DNA of 64,000 nucleotides from an uncultured Shewanella sp. (GCA_947503555.1 CANNEE010000001.1:310001-374000), one strand, 5' to 3'. Positions 44,244-54,341 are shown, counted from the first letter of the stretch. Numbers and translations: made by a program. Notes: generated from the sequence alone by a model not told the origin.

Positions 44244-46286
44244 CTACTCTCCCTGGCAGAACTCAATTCCAATCTGATGCAAGGCACCAACAAAAGCATT
44301 TAAATCAAATGGTTTATTTAACACTTTAAAGGGCATTTCTTCGGTAGTATTCACGCCAATATCATGGATAAAGCCTGAAATAAGTAAGACATCTAAAGAG
44401 TGAACACTATGCATTCGATTCGCTAACTCATAACCATTAATTCCTCCCGGCATCAATACGTCAGAGATAAGTAAGCGCGCATCGCAGACATTATTTTCAT
44501 ACTTCTCCAACACACTGGCAGGCTCACAATAGGTTTCGACGTCTATGCCTAGCCTTTCACAATAATGGCTTATTATCTCCACAAGCTCAGGTTCATCATC
44601 AACAATCAGAGCCTTAATTGAATCTTTGACCTTTAGGGACATCGCATTAACAGGCTCTAGCGACGCCAACTTTCTCTCCTGCTTAGCAACGGGAAACCAT
44701 AACCTAAACTCAGTCCCCTCTTGTGAGGTTCTCATTACACTCATATTGCCCTTAGAGCGCTTAACAAAGCCATAAACCATAGAAAGGCCTAAGCCTGTGC
44801 CTTTACTCTTATCCTTGGTGGAAAAAAAAGGTTCATAGATTTTATCGATAAGATGAAGAGGTATGCCTGTACCTGAATCAGTAATGGCTATCCATACATA
44901 AGGACCAGACTCTACCAACACATTTCCAGACAGTCCGGGTAAGAAGCCACTGAGTTTTGACTCACCGGTTTGAATGACGAGCTTGCCTTGACCTGCCATC
45001 GCATCACGAGCGTTTATAACAAGATTGAGCAGCGCATCCTCCAAATCCCCCCTATCAATACAAATTTCTGACACATCAGGATTAAGTTCTAGCTCAAACT
45101 CAACTTGAGAAGTTAGGGATTTTGCAAGCAACTCAGAAAGCTCAGCAATAACATCATTTACCTGACAATTTTGAGCATTAAATTGCTCTTGGCGAGAAAA
45201 CTGAAGCAGTTTTCGAGTGAGATCTGTACCACGATTACAGGCTTTAAAAGCAGTATTAAAAAAGCGTTCAAGCTTTTCATCGGCTCCCTTTAGCTGCATC
45301 AACTCAAGGTTCCCCTTAAGCACTCCTAGAATATTGTTGAAGTCATGGGCAATCCCTCCGACTAACTGCCCTATAGCCTGCATTTTCTGAGTTCTGGCCA
45401 TGGTCAGCTGCATCTGTTTTTGCTCTGTCACATCTCGACCTATTAGCGCAAATAGGCAACCATGTTCAGAATGTTGATCTAATGCGACTAAATGCAGATG
45501 CAGTAATGCTTGCTGGCCATCTGCTTTCATGCACCAAAGTTCACCATCAAAGTCATCACTGGTGTCTAGAGCATGTTTTAAATCGACATAACTCTCTTGC
45601 TGAGCTTGCTCAACATCATTGAATAACACAGTGACAGGTTTACCTATCAACTGACTACGAGGAAAAAGCGTAATACTTGTCGAAGCCGCGTTAGCATAGA
45701 TAATGTTCGGTTCACCAAAGGCTGTTTGAGTCACCACCAAAATCAGATCTTCATTGTTACTCACCACAGACTTAAACAGATCATTATCTATCTTGCCACT
45801 ACTTGACGTCATATACCTTTGCTGTCGCTCCAGTGTTTGTTGCGTCAACATCCCCATAAGGATTTCTGAAAGTAGCTCACCATAACTGAGCAAAAAACTT
45901 AACCATTCATCTGACGGAGAATGAAAAAAAACGAGTGTTTTTGATAACTTGGTGGGCCAAATAACAAACTGTTTCCATTGATGAGGAATAGGCTCTTGTT
46001 CGTTAAAAGGCCAGCCTTTTACCTCTTTCCAAAGGGTCAAATAGCGCACAGGATCATGGCACCAACAGGTCGCTTGTGATGGCAGTTCATCACACATTAA
46101 GGAATCTGCATCAATAAGCAAAACCGCAGACGATTGGCTCTGCTCTCCGAGCATACGACACAGAGGCAAGAGGACATCTTCGCCGCGAATAAATTTAGCT
46201 TGAAGCTTTCCAAGTTCTGCCAACAGACTGGGGTGAAAATCGATAGTTTGTACTTGTGTGATCTTTTCTAACACTTTAGAGTCCAT
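44244..46286 (-). CDS. Hybrid sensor histidine kinase (PAS, HisKA, HATPase, receiver)
   Basis: A 680-residue cytoplasmic kinase without obvious membrane segments. The N-terminal 160 residues are unassigned. A PAS region at about 170-290 ends in ALIGRDVTEQKQ. The phospho-acceptor is H314 in GGIAHDFNNILG, the N box is NLVINARDAM (421-430), and the ATP lid region is TKDKSKGTGLGLSMVYGFVK. The receiver domain has D609 in LLISDVLMPGG and K658. It resembles NtrB-like soluble hybrid kinases. It is followed directly by its probable partner response regulator; a hemerythrin gene follows that one. Confidence 0.93.
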   Translation of the reverse strand: MDSKVLEKITQVQTIDFHPSLLAELGKLQAKFIRGEDVLLPLCRMLGEQSQSSAVLLIDADSLMCDELPSQATCWCHDPVRYLTLWKEVKGWPFNEQEPIPHQWKQFVIWPTKLSKTLVFFHSPSDEWLSFLLSYGELLSEILMGMLTQQTLERQQRYMTSSSGKIDNDLFKSVVSNNEDLILVVTQTAFGEPNIIYANAASTSITLFPRSQLIGKPVTVLFNDVEQAQQESYVDLKHALDTSDDFDGELWCMKADGQQALLHLHLVALDQHSEHGCLFALIGRDVTEQKQMQLTMARTQKMQAIGQLVGGIAHDFNNILGVLKGNLELMQLKGADEKLERFFNTAFKACNRGTDLTRKLLQFSRQEQFNAQNCQVNDVIAELSELLAKSLTSQVEFELELNPDVSEICIDRGDLEDALLNLVINARDAMAGQGKLVIQTGESKLSGFLPGLSGNVLVESGPYVWIAITDSGTGIPLHLIDKIYEPFFSTKDKSKGTGLGLSMVYGFVKRSKGNMSVMRTSQEGTEFRLWFPVAKQERKLASLEPVNAMSLKVKDSIKALIVDDEPELVEIISHYCERLGIDVETYCEPASVLEKYENNVCDARLLISDVLMPGGINGYELANRMHSVHSLDVLLISGFIHDIGVNTTEEMPFKVLNKPFDLNAFVGALHQIGIEFCQGE

Positions 46287-46360
46287 TCCTATGATTCCTT
46301 GCGCTAATTCGCAATCTAAAGCATAGACAAAATGTCAGCTTTCGCGATTATTTAGCCTAT

Positions 46361-47293
46361 TTGCTTGTAACGAATTCTTTCAAACAAGCACAGCATAAGA
46401 AAACGAGCAGAGATTTGAATACAGAGATAAGCTTCAAACAAGAGCCTAGCCAACGCCTTATCGGCGCCCATGTCAGTGCTGCAGGCGGCGTGGCAAACGC
46501 CCCCATAAACGCCAAAAAGATAGGGGCGAATGCCTTTGCTTTATTTACTAAAAATCAACGTCGTTGGCAGGCTAAAGATTTAAGTCCTAAAGAGGTGGAA
46601 GCTTTTAACCATCAATGTGAGCTCAACGGCTTTAAAGCTGGTTCCATTCTGCCCCACGACAGTTATCTCATTAACTTAGGCCACCCAGATAATGAGTTAA
46701 TAGACAAGTCCCGTAGAGCTTTTATTGATGAGATGCAACGCTGTGAGCAACTAGGACTGACGCTACTTAACTTTCACCCAGGCAGTCATCTAAAACAGAT
46801 AAGTATCGATGAGTGTTTATCAAGAATAAGCGAGTCGATTAACTTAGCCCTAGATACCTGCACCAGTGTCACTGCAGTAATAGAAAACACAGCAGGACAA
46901 GGCTCAAACCTAGGCCACAGCTTTGAGCAGCTAGCGCAAATTATCGATAAGGTAGAAGATAAAACGCGCGTTGGGATATGCATAGATACCTGTCATATGT
47001 TTGCCGCAGGCTATGATCTTGCCAGCTTTGATGCTGCCAAAGCCAGTTTTGAACAGTTTGACCATATTGTCGGCTATCAATACCTCAAGGCGATGCACCT
47101 AAACGATAGCAAAACCGAACTAGGCAGCCGAGTCGATCGCCATGCATCTCTCGGTCAAGGTCATATTGGCCTTGAGGCTTTTGAGTTCATCATGGGTCTA
47201 GAAGCGACTAAGGGGATTCCATTAGTGCTTGAAACAGTCGTTCCTGAGCTTTGGCCTCAAGAGATTAACTGGCTCAGAAGCAAATCGAGATAA
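46361..47293 (+). CDS. nfo: Endonuclease IV (apurinic/apyrimidinic)
   Basis: A TIM-barrel, three-zinc AP endonuclease for base excision repair. The core begins with [20 protein letters not shown] and includes [48 protein letters not shown] and [16 protein letters not shown], with all zinc ligands in place. From the TTG at 46361 the protein has 310 residues, about 30 more than E. coli Nfo at the N-terminus. A TTG at 46415 would shorten the tail; neither start has a strong ribosome site, so the true N-terminus is uncertain. It is divergent from the kinase gene. Confidence 0.92.
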   Translation: MLVTNSFKQAQHKKTSRDLNTEISFKQEPSQRLIGAHVSAAGGVANAPINAKKIGANAFALFTKNQRRWQAKDLSPKEVEAFNHQCELNGFKAGSILPHDSYLINLGHPDNELIDKSRRAFIDEMQRCEQLGLTLLNFHPGSHLKQISIDECLSRISESINLALDTCTSVTAVIENTAGQGSNLGHSFEQLAQIIDKVEDKTRVGICIDTCHMFAAGYDLASFDAAKASFEQFDHIVGYQYLKAMHLNDSKTELGSRVDRHASLGQGHIGLEAFEFIMGLEATKGIPLVLETVVPELWPQEINWLRSKSR

Positions 47294-47324
47294 TACTCAA
47301 CCTCGACACTATTCGATTACAAAC

Positions 47325-47354
47325 AAAAAAGAAGAAGCCTAGCTTCTTCTTTTT
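47325..47354. terminator. Bidirectional terminator between nfo and thrC
   Basis: GAAGAAGC / GCTTCTTC form an 8-bp stem with a 3-base loop, extended by pairing A6 and T5 flanks. It lies between two converging genes. Confidence 0.88.
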
Positions 47355-47376
47355 GTTCAATAACATGTCACTACCA

Positions 47377-48660
47377 TTAAGCCAGTAGCTTAAACATATG
47401 CGCCTTAAGCTGCTCAAAATCGGCTTCAAGGGGAACGGCTAGGCTTTCTTTATTAGCCACAGCTTCAAGCTCTGGCGGTAGAGGTAAATCCCTTGCTAAC
47501 TCTCTATCAACCACATCTTTAAACTTAGCTGGGTGAGCGGTTGCTAAGAAGATACCTTTATCGCCTTCAGCCATCACCTGCTCCAAACCTTGCGCTGCAA
47601 TCGCGGCATGGGGCTCAGATAGATAACCTTGAGCTTCAAGCTGTTTAAGGGAACAAGAGGTTGTCGCCTCATCCACCTTAACACCAGAAATTAAACTTAG
47701 AGGCCAATCTAGCTGCTGGCAGATAGCCTCGACTCTAGGCCAGTTGCTTGGCTCTGATACATCCATCGCATTAGACATGGTAGCCACCGTAGGGTTAGCC
47801 TGCCAGCTACCGGACTGAAGATAGCGAGGCACAGTATCATTGCTATTGGTCGCCGCAACAAAATGCTTAATCGGCAGTCCCATCGCCTTAGCAAATAATC
47901 CTGCAGTGAGATTACCAAAATTACCACTTGGCACAGACACTACAGGCGCTTGCTGATGTTCACGATAAAACTGAGCGACAGCTTCAAAGTAATAGCAAAC
48001 TTGAGCGAGCAGACGACTAATATTGATTGAGTTTGCAGAGTTAAGGTGTAACCCATCTCTGACCTCAGGATCATCAAAAGCTTGCTTCACCATCGCCTGA
48101 CATGCATCAAAATCAGACTCAACAGCCACAGTATGAATATTATCCCCTAATGTGGTGAACATCTTCTCCTGCAGTTCACTAATCTTGCCTTTAGGAAATA
48201 GCACCATCACATTAACATTCTCAAGACCATAAAATGCATCGGCCACCGCAGCCCCTGTATCTCCAGAGGTAGCAGTCAAAATGGTGAGTTTATTGTCTCC
48301 AGCAAGATGACTAACACACTGGGCCATAAACCTAGCGCCAAAATCCTTAAACGCCAAAGTCGGTCCATGAAACAACTCAAGGCTCGAAAGCTTGTCATTC
48401 ACCTTCACCAAGGGCAGTTCAAAGTTAAATGCCTTGTCCACCAACTTATCGACCACCTCTTGTCCTAGCTCATCGGCCAACCAAGCACCTAAAACCACTT
48501 TACAACGAGGTACAAAGTCCATAGCCAGTAGCTCATCCATATTCTTAAGCACTGGAATCTCACTGGGAAAGAAAAGCCCTCTATCCTTACCTAAGCCTAA
48601 GGTCACCGCTTGGCTAAAATTCACCTGCTGTGAAGGGTGTTTCAAGTTATATAATTGCAT
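47377..48660 (-). CDS. thrC: Threonine synthase
   Basis: A 427-residue PLP enzyme that converts O-phosphohomoserine to threonine. The N-terminus MQLYNLKHPSQQVNFSQAV, the PLP lysine in FHGPTLAFKDFGARFMAQ, and ILTATSGDTGAAVADAF and VPSGNFGNLTAGL are characteristic. It is the last gene of thrL-thrA-thrB-thrC, 32 bases after thrB. The length equals that of E. coli ThrC within a residue. Confidence 0.97.
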   Translation of the reverse strand: MQLYNLKHPSQQVNFSQAVTLGLGKDRGLFFPSEIPVLKNMDELLAMDFVPRCKVVLGAWLADELGQEVVDKLVDKAFNFELPLVKVNDKLSSLELFHGPTLAFKDFGARFMAQCVSHLAGDNKLTILTATSGDTGAAVADAFYGLENVNVMVLFPKGKISELQEKMFTTLGDNIHTVAVESDFDACQAMVKQAFDDPEVRDGLHLNSANSINISRLLAQVCYYFEAVAQFYREHQQAPVVSVPSGNFGNLTAGLFAKAMGLPIKHFVAATNSNDTVPRYLQSGSWQANPTVATMSNAMDVSEPSNWPRVEAICQQLDWPLSLISGVKVDEATTSCSLKQLEAQGYLSEPHAAIAAQGLEQVMAEGDKGIFLATAHPAKFKDVVDRELARDLPLPPELEAVANKESLAVPLEADFEQLKAHMFKLLA

Positions 48661-48692
48661 ATCGGTTATTTGCCTCTTGTGAAAGTTCGTAC

Positions 48693-49640
48693 TCAGTCAA
48701 GCCTGCGGCTACCTTGAGTATCGATTTTACAGATGTGGGCAAATCCCCCATCCTGCGTAAGATATTGTTTTTCTAACAGAGCTTTGGCTTGTTCAGCTAC
48801 TGCTAAATCCTTAGTCACACTAAAGAGTGTCGGCCCACTGCCAGAAATGCCTGTTGCCATCATACCTAACTCGTTTAATGCTTCTCGTGCAGCTAGGTAG
48901 CCTGGAATCGCTTGTGCGCGATAGGGCTCAGCTAATACGTCCTTTAATACGGCAAGGGCTAAAGATTCATTTTTTGAATAGCTGGCATGAACAAAGGCAC
49001 TTAAGTGTCGGCCAAAATCAATCGCCGTCGCCTTAGCGTATTCTTCTGGCATCAATTGCCGCATTTTTGCGGTAGAGAGTGAAATACCAGGATAAGCCAC
49101 CACCCAATACCAATCTTCAAAAACGGGAATCGACTGACAGATATGGCCATCAGCGTTCAGCATTAACTGCATAGCCCCCAGAAAACTCGGGGCGACGTTG
49201 TCATAGTGAATCGAGCCACTGATTTTGCCTTCAAACTCTCCCATCAGCTCAAGCAAACGATGATCATCAAAAGGACAGTCAAAATACTCATTAAGCCCAT
49301 AAAGCGCGGCAACCACAGAGCTTGCACTAGAGCCAAGGCCACTCCCCACGGGTAGCTCCTTGGACAGCGTCATCACTATGCCTTTATCAGACTTTTGCTG
49401 TTGAGCAAGTGAAGATAAGAAAAACTCTGCGCATTGATAGACGATATTTTCTTTCGCATCCTGGGGCAGTTTTTCAGCCCATGGGCCTTTGACCGCCAGC
49501 TCTATGCCGCTCTCGCCTTCAACTATGGTTACGGTATCGCCAAGTAAGCTGCCATCGATTGGAGCCAACGCAGCCCCCAAGAGATCAAACCCCACGCCCA
49601 CATTGCCCATTGAGGCTGGAGCATAAACCGTTAAACTCAT
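48693..49640 (-). CDS. thrB: Homoserine kinase
   Basis: A 315-residue GHMP kinase that phosphorylates homoserine. The ATP-binding loop is [20 protein letters not shown]; the N-terminus [19 protein letters not shown] and the third motif [16 protein letters not shown] complete the family pattern. Its start overlaps the thrA stop by four bases, so translation is coupled. Confidence 0.97.
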   Translation of the reverse strand: MSLTVYAPASMGNVGVGFDLLGAALAPIDGSLLGDTVTIVEGESGIELAVKGPWAEKLPQDAKENIVYQCAEFFLSSLAQQQKSDKGIVMTLSKELPVGSGLGSSASSVVAALYGLNEYFDCPFDDHRLLELMGEFEGKISGSIHYDNVAPSFLGAMQLMLNADGHICQSIPVFEDWYWVVAYPGISLSTAKMRQLMPEEYAKATAIDFGRHLSAFVHASYSKNESLALAVLKDVLAEPYRAQAIPGYLAAREALNELGMMATGISGSGPTLFSVTKDLAVAEQAKALLEKQYLTQDGGFAHICKIDTQGSRRLD

Positions 49641-52105
49641 GCGCCCACCTCGCGAGTCCAGTTAAGTGTTCTTAATAGATCTGAGAAGGCACCAGCCGCA
49701 GTTACTTCAGTACCCGCGCCATATCCACGTAGCACAAAGGGAATCGGCTGATAGTAACGACTATAAAATGCCAATGCGTTCTCGCCACCTTTCACGCTAT
49801 AAAGCGGATCTGCAGCATCGACCTCGGCAATTCTGACATAACATTTGCCGTCTTCAATTTGGCCTACATACCTTAGAACTTTACCTTCAGCTTTGGCACG
49901 CTCGCAGCGTTGAGCGAGCTGCTCATCAAGCTTAGGTAGATTAGCCATAAACTCTTCAACACTGCCACTGGCATCAAAATCCTCTGGCAATACAGATTCC
50001 ACCACCAGATCATCAAGCTCTAGCTCCATTCCCACTTCACGAGCAAGGATAAGCACCTTTCGTGCGACATCCATACCGCTTAAATCATCTCGAGGATCTG
50101 GCTCAGTAAAACACTTATCTCTCGCGATAGCTGTCGCTTGAGACAGGCTCATTCCCTCATCTAACATGCCAAAAATGTAAGATAGTGAACCTGATAGAAT
50201 ACCGTTAAACTTAATCAATTTATCGCCGGCAAACAGTAGCTTCTTCAGATTATCGATAACAGGAAGCCCTGCACCGACTGTCGTTTCATACAAGAACTGA
50301 CGACGCTGTTTCAGCGCAGCTTGGCGTAATGCTTGGTAATAAGCGTAATCTCGAGTATTCGCTTTTTTATTTGGCGTGACCACATGTAGACCAGACTCTA
50401 AAACCTCTAGATATCTGTCGGCAATATAGCTACTCGAGGTACAATCAACTAACACTGGGTTGAGTAGTTGCTGCTCTTGCACCCAGCTAAGCAATGCAGG
50501 AATATCTGTCTTAACACCATTTGCGGCTAGTGCATCTTGCCAGCAGCTCAAGTCAACACCGTTTGGGTCAAGTAGCATTTGACTTGAGTTAGCAACACCA
50601 CAAACTCTCACTTTAATATGCTGCTCTTTGAGCATCGCCTCTTGTTGCTTTATCTGCTCAAGCAGTCCTGCTCCCACATTACCGCAGCCGACTAAGAAAA
50701 CATCTAGATATTGCTGCACATCGAAGAAGCCCTGATGGCAGGCACTGATCGCATGCTTGGTCTTTCTCTGTTCAATTACAGTTGAAATAGAACGCTCGGA
50801 AGAGCCCTGAGCAATCGCAATAATGTTAACACTTGCCTGAGCTAAAGCTTGGAAGAACTTAGCGGCCACACCTTTGTGAGTGCGCATGCCATCACCAATC
50901 AAGGATACTATGGCTAACTCGTGTCTCACCTCGATAGGCTCTAATAGCTCGCTCTTTATCTCAAGTTCAAACTCTTGCTCTAACGCCCACTTCACCTTGC
51001 TCGCATCTTTAGTGGCTACACAAAAGCTCATACTATACTCAGATGAGCTTTGAGTAATAAGCGACACAGAGACGCCGGCATGACTAATGGCACTGAGCAT
51101 ACGACTCGCCATGCCCACCATGCCCTTCATGCCTGGGCCTGAAACATCAAACATGCTCTGCTCGTCGAGGTTTGAAATGGCTTTAACTTGAAGACCAGTC
51201 TTATCTTCACTGCTTGAAACTAACGTACCTGGCGCTTGTGGATTAAAGCTATTACGTATATAGCAAGGGATATGGTATTGAGCGATAGGAGCGATAGTTT
51301 TAGGGTGCAACACCTTAGCGCCAAAATAGGAAAGCTCCATCGCTTCTTGATAACTTAGCTGAGACAAGAGCTTGGCATCACTCACCACTCTAGGGTCAGT
51401 GTTATAGACACCATCAACATCGGTCCAAATTTCACAGCGACTAGCATCGATACAGGCCGCTAGCACAGCAGCAGAATAATCAGAACCATTACGGCCTAAA
51501 GTCACAATCTGACCTTCTGCATTAGCTGCGGTATAACCTGGCATTACCCAAACTTGTTTACTATCAAGTGGAATAAGACTAAACCTAGGTTTACTTAAAT
51601 TGATATCAACAATCGATTCAAGGGGCGTACCGTGGGCAAGAAATAGAGAGGTAGGATCAAGCTGAGCTGCGCTAAATGACTTAGCTAACATTACCTGTTC
51701 CATCAAGCCAGCATTGAGACGCTCACCAGCCACTACAATTTGGGCTCTGACACTATCAGGACATTCACCCAGTAACTTAATACCATCAAGTTTGGCATTC
51801 CATGCCGCCATCTGATCTGCAAGCATCTCATTGAGCAATGCCTGTTGCTCTGCAGTTATCACCTCATCGGCCGCACCTTGGAAAAGCGAGGTAAAAACAG
51901 ACTCAATCTGCTTTAATACACTAGCGTAGTCTTGACTCTCTACCGCTAAGTCCACCAGTTGCAGCAAACCATTAGTGACTGTAGCAGGTGCCGATAACAC
52001 ACAAGCTACAGCTTCCGACTTAGCAGCATCGCTGATGATCCCTGCCGCCATAGAAAAACGCTGCCAATTTGCAAGCGAGGTTCCACCAAATTTCATTACT
52101 CTCAT
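49637..52105 (-). CDS. thrA: Bifunctional aspartokinase I / homoserine dehydrogenase I
   Basis: An 822-residue two-enzyme protein catalysing the first and third steps of the aspartate pathway to threonine. The aspartokinase part opens with [17 protein letters not shown] and holds [16 protein letters not shown]. Two central ACT repeats (about 315-460) give threonine feedback control. The homoserine dehydrogenase part starts at [17 protein letters not shown] and includes [25 protein letters not shown] and [14 protein letters not shown]. It is preceded by the thrL attenuator and overlaps thrB by four bases. Confidence 0.98.
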   Translation of the reverse strand: MRVMKFGGTSLANWQRFSMAAGIISDAAKSEAVACVLSAPATVTNGLLQLVDLAVESQDYASVLKQIESVFTSLFQGAADEVITAEQQALLNEMLADQMAAWNAKLDGIKLLGECPDSVRAQIVVAGERLNAGLMEQVMLAKSFSAAQLDPTSLFLAHGTPLESIVDINLSKPRFSLIPLDSKQVWVMPGYTAANAEGQIVTLGRNGSDYSAAVLAACIDASRCEIWTDVDGVYNTDPRVVSDAKLLSQLSYQEAMELSYFGAKVLHPKTIAPIAQYHIPCYIRNSFNPQAPGTLVSSSEDKTGLQVKAISNLDEQSMFDVSGPGMKGMVGMASRMLSAISHAGVSVSLITQSSSEYSMSFCVATKDASKVKWALEQEFELEIKSELLEPIEVRHELAIVSLIGDGMRTHKGVAAKFFQALAQASVNIIAIAQGSSERSISTVIEQRKTKHAISACHQGFFDVQQYLDVFLVGCGNVGAGLLEQIKQQEAMLKEQHIKVRVCGVANSSQMLLDPNGVDLSCWQDALAANGVKTDIPALLSWVQEQQLLNPVLVDCTSSSYIADRYLEVLESGLHVVTPNKKANTRDYAYYQALRQAALKQRRQFLYETTVGAGLPVIDNLKKLLFAGDKLIKFNGILSGSLSYIFGMLDEGMSLSQATAIARDKCFTEPDPRDDLSGMDVARKVLILAREVGMELELDDLVVESVLPEDFDASGSVEEFMANLPKLDEQLAQRCERAKAEGKVLRYVGQIEDGKCYVRIAEVDAADPLYSVKGGENALAFYSRYYQPIPFVLRGYGAGTEVTAAGAFSDLLRTLNWTREVGA

Positions 52106-52157
52106 GTTAACTCTCTCCGTGTACCGCGCTCTATTTCAATTAAAAGAAGCCTAGAAC

Positions 52158-52193
52158 AAAAAAGCCCGCTTCTTTAGGTTGGAAGCGGGCTTT
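52158..52193 (-). terminator. Attenuator terminator of the thr operon
   Basis: AAGCCCGCTTC and GAAGCGGGCTT form an 11-bp stem with a 9-base loop, followed by T6 on the minus strand. It begins 27 bases after the thrL stop and ends 52 bases before thrA, the geometry of a leader-peptide attenuator. Confidence 0.88.
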
Positions 52194-52220
52194 CTTATTT
52201 TTAAATTCTTTAGGGTGTAA

Positions 52221-52295
52221 TCAGCCCGCCCCCACGCCAATAATGGTTGTGGTGGTTGTAATAATGCGAGTGTGTAGTTTGATTACATTCAACAT
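52221..52295 (-). CDS. thrL: thr operon leader peptide
   Basis: A 24-codon reading frame, starting MLNVIKLHTR and containing IITTTTTII, then GVGAG and a TGA stop. It has six Thr and five Ile codons, with five Thr codons in a row, and resembles E. coli ThrL in composition and in the G-rich C-terminus. Low charged tRNA-Thr or tRNA-Ile would stall the ribosome here and prevent formation of the terminator at 52158-52193. The ribosome-binding site is weak. An open frame on the opposite strand over the same bases is a shadow. Confidence 0.88.
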   Translation of the reverse strand: MLNVIKLHTRIITTTTTIIGVGAG

Positions 52296-52358
52296 TTTGA
52301 CGACTGATGCTACATTTTCGTTAAACCTGCTAACAGAATTGCTTTTTTTTGTACAAGT

Positions 52359-52364
52359 TGTCAA
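52359..52364 (-). promoter_or_regulatory. Candidate -35 element of the thr operon
   Basis: TTGACA on the minus strand lies 64 bases before thrL. The expected -10 region about 17 bases downstream (CAATTC/AATTCT) is a poor match, so this is tentative. Confidence 0.35.
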
Positions 52365-52686
52365 GCACTCATTAGATGAATATTTCTCGCATATAATTGC
52401 AACTCACCACAAAAATAACGTAACACCATGTTTATAAATACATAAAGTTAAAGTTAATGATAATAAAAAGCTAAAAACCCCATATAAATCCAACTACCTA
52501 AATACCAATCTCGACTAGTTATGCACTAAACCATGTGTTTTATGAAACACTGTATTCAGTATTACAACCTTACAACCATAAAGATAATTGCCAATCATGT
52601 GGGTTAATTAACATAAGCTGATGCAAATCATCGCCAGAACTGCAAAAGCAAGGTATTATTCGCCCTCATTCAGAAGTGGAGGCGAT

Positions 52687-53277
52687 ATGAAAATCACCCA
52701 ACATAGTGCAGTCAGCATTCATTACCGTTTATTAGATGACCAAGGTCAGCTTATTGAGAGCTCTTTCGATAGTGAGCCAATGTTATATCTTCACGGCTCA
52801 GAGAACTTAATTCCAGGTCTTGAAGCCGCACTTACCGGCAAAGAAGTGGGTGACACTTTTGACGCAACCATAGCCCCAGAAGATGCCTATGGTCCACATC
52901 ATGATGGCCTTTGCCAAGAAGTACCGCTAGAAGCTTTTGGTGACATTGAAGATATCGTACCTGGTATGCGTTTTATCGCCGAAACAGAGATGGGACAGCG
53001 CCCGGTTCAAGTCACTGAAGTTAAAGATGATGTTGTCGTTGTTGATGGTAACCATCCCCTTGCAGGCAAAACATTAAGCTTTAGCGTTGAAGTTGTAGCA
53101 GTACGAGAAGCAACTGAAGAAGAGATTGCCCACGGCCATATTCACGCTTCTGGTGGCGGCTGCTGTGGCGGCGGTGAAAAAGAAGGCGGTTGCTGTGGTG
53201 GCGAGCATGATCATGATCACGACCATGAAAAGAAAGAAGGTTGTGATGGCAACGGTGGTTGTGGCTGTCGCGGCTAA
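52687..53277 (+). CDS. slyD: FKBP-type peptidyl-prolyl isomerase SlyD
   Basis: A 196-residue prolyl isomerase, chaperone and nickel-binding protein that helps hydrogenase maturation in E. coli. The FKBP core with insert-in-flap runs to about residue 150 (VSIHYRLLDDQGQLIESS, PEDAYGPHHDGLCQEVP, NHPLAGKTLSFSVEVV). The tail is very rich in Cys, His and Gly (GGGCCGGG, GGCCGGEHDHDHDHE, GGCGC), a metal-binding region. ATG 52687 has GGAGG four bases upstream; the open frame extends to 52621, but the FKBP domain starts at MKITQHS. Confidence 0.96.
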   Translation: MKITQHSAVSIHYRLLDDQGQLIESSFDSEPMLYLHGSENLIPGLEAALTGKEVGDTFDATIAPEDAYGPHHDGLCQEVPLEAFGDIEDIVPGMRFIAETEMGQRPVQVTEVKDDVVVVDGNHPLAGKTLSFSVEVVAVREATEEEIAHGHIHASGGGCCGGGEKEGGCCGGEHDHDHDHEKKEGCDGNGGCGCRG

Positions 53278-53329
53278 TCCTTTGGTGCGGCTAATAGCAC
53301 CATAGTATTAAAATCAGATTTAATATTCG

Positions 53330-53365
53330 AAAATAGCTGTACCCCATAGGGTATGGCTATTTTTT
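53330..53365 (+). terminator. Terminator of slyD
   Basis: Two stacked stems (AAATAGC/GCTATTT and TACCC/GGGTA) with a small internal mismatch and a 4-base loop are followed by T. Confidence 0.75.
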
Positions 53366-53411
53366 ATTCTATTATACTTGAAGGATGACTTAACAACGCG
53401 ACGGATTAGCG

Positions 53412-53792
53412 ATGCTTACACGCACACTCTACGAAATGCTTCCAGTAGGGTACATTACCCTAGGAAGTTCAAGCCTGCTTATTCTAGAGCAGGGATTAGC
53501 AATTGTATCCGCCAGCATTGTCTTCTGGCTGGGCGCAAAAATCTATAATATGCGCTCAGCAAATAGGCGAACGGATCCCAAGCGAAAACGAAAACCAGGC
53601 ATGCTCCCCGACTCCCTATATAGCTTACTTCCTTTCGGTTATCTATTTGCCTCAATACTGCTATTTAGAAGTGATGCCAAAGACGCAGGTATTGTGTTAG
53701 CCATCATGCTCTTCAGCTATAGCTTTTATATCTTGATTCGTAGATCAAACTATCGCCGTCATAAACTCCCCGAGCTTAACCGAGTCATTTAA
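53412..53792 (+). CDS. Small membrane protein with two similar halves, unknown function
   Basis: A 126-residue protein I do not recognise. It has about four hydrophobic segments and a basic central loop (RSANRRTDPKRKRKPG). The first half begins LYEMLPVGYITLGSSSLLIL and the second LYSLLPFGYLFASILLF, so it looks like an internal duplication of one membrane hairpin with the motif LYxxLPxGY. The C-terminus is basic (RRSNYRRHK). It stands alone between slyD and trpR, preceded by a slyD terminator, so it probably has its own promoter. A real gene is supported by length, topology and the repeat. Confidence 0.7.
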   Translation: MLTRTLYEMLPVGYITLGSSSLLILEQGLAIVSASIVFWLGAKIYNMRSANRRTDPKRKRKPGMLPDSLYSLLPFGYLFASILLFRSDAKDAGIVLAIMLFSYSFYILIRRSNYRRHKLPELNRVI

Positions 53793-53811
53793 GCCGAGAC
53801 CGGCAATGAAA

Positions 53812-53858
53812 TAAAGCCCTTGATATGCATCAAATTACAAAGTGCAAATCAGGGCTTT
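53812..53858. terminator. Possible terminator hairpin overlapping the 3' end of trpR
   Basis: AAAGCCCT and AGGGCTTT can pair across a roughly 28-base loop that contains the trpR stop codon. The long loop makes this a weak candidate. Confidence 0.35.
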
Positions 53859-54116
53859 AACTTTTTCTTTTAATTCTGGTTCCATATGTTTTAAATAATT
53901 AGAGCAGCGAGTAATAGTTGCAATACTCACTTGATACTCTGCAGCGATTTGACGCTGACTCATTTGGGATTCAAGTAACAATTGAAACACTTTTAACCGT
54001 CCAGCTATGGCACTACGTTCCTCTTCGGTAAGCAACAGATCTAGCAAAACCCGCAATTCTGATGGCTCAGGATGAGCAATAATCTTTTCTAATACGATAT
54101 CCCAGCTGGCTCTCAT
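53835..54116 (-). CDS. trpR: Trp operon repressor TrpR
   Basis: A 93-residue homodimeric repressor that binds DNA when tryptophan is abundant. The helix-turn-helix SQRQIAAEYQVSIATITR and the LLTEEERSAIAGRLKV segment are diagnostic. It is shorter at the N-terminus than E. coli TrpR (108). AGGA lies seven bases before the ATG at 54116; an open frame extends to 54158 but would include the putative operator. Its targets (trp operon, aroH, mtr in E. coli) are not in the window. Confidence 0.93.
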   Translation of the reverse strand: MRASWDIVLEKIIAHPEPSELRVLLDLLLTEEERSAIAGRLKVFQLLLESQMSQRQIAAEYQVSIATITRCSNYLKHMEPELKEKVKALICTL

Positions 54117-54142
54117 GAAACTTCCTCGTCGATTTAACGTAC

Positions 54143-54155
54143 TATCGTAACGATA
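54143..54155. promoter_or_regulatory. Palindrome upstream of trpR, possible autoregulatory operator
   Basis: TATCGTAACGATA is a perfect 6+1+6 palindrome next to GTAC, 27 bases before the trpR start. E. coli trpR is autoregulated by an operator at this position, though the sequence only partly resembles the known GTACTAG half-site. Confidence 0.4.
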
Positions 54156-54341
54156 CAAGCACTATTGTAACAAGCAAAACCTATTGTCGCCCAGCATGTC
54201 TTTGCTAAAACACTCAATTTGTTCTAAAAAAAACCAAGGTAAAGAGTGTAAATATCACAATTGCGAACACTGGCAGCCAGAACAAAAATGTGTACAATGA
54301 GCGAGCAATGTCACACAAATGAATTATTTTGAGAGATAACA

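Noticed and set aside
52243-52437. 64-codon frame on the plus strand opposite thrL, starting MVVVVVIMR
   Set aside because: It is the antisense reading of the Thr/Ile codon run of the leader peptide.
54231-54300. CRP-like site upstream of the cytochrome c prime gene (GTGTAAATATCACA)
   Set aside because: Aligning the right half correctly leaves the left half with three mismatches to TGTGA.
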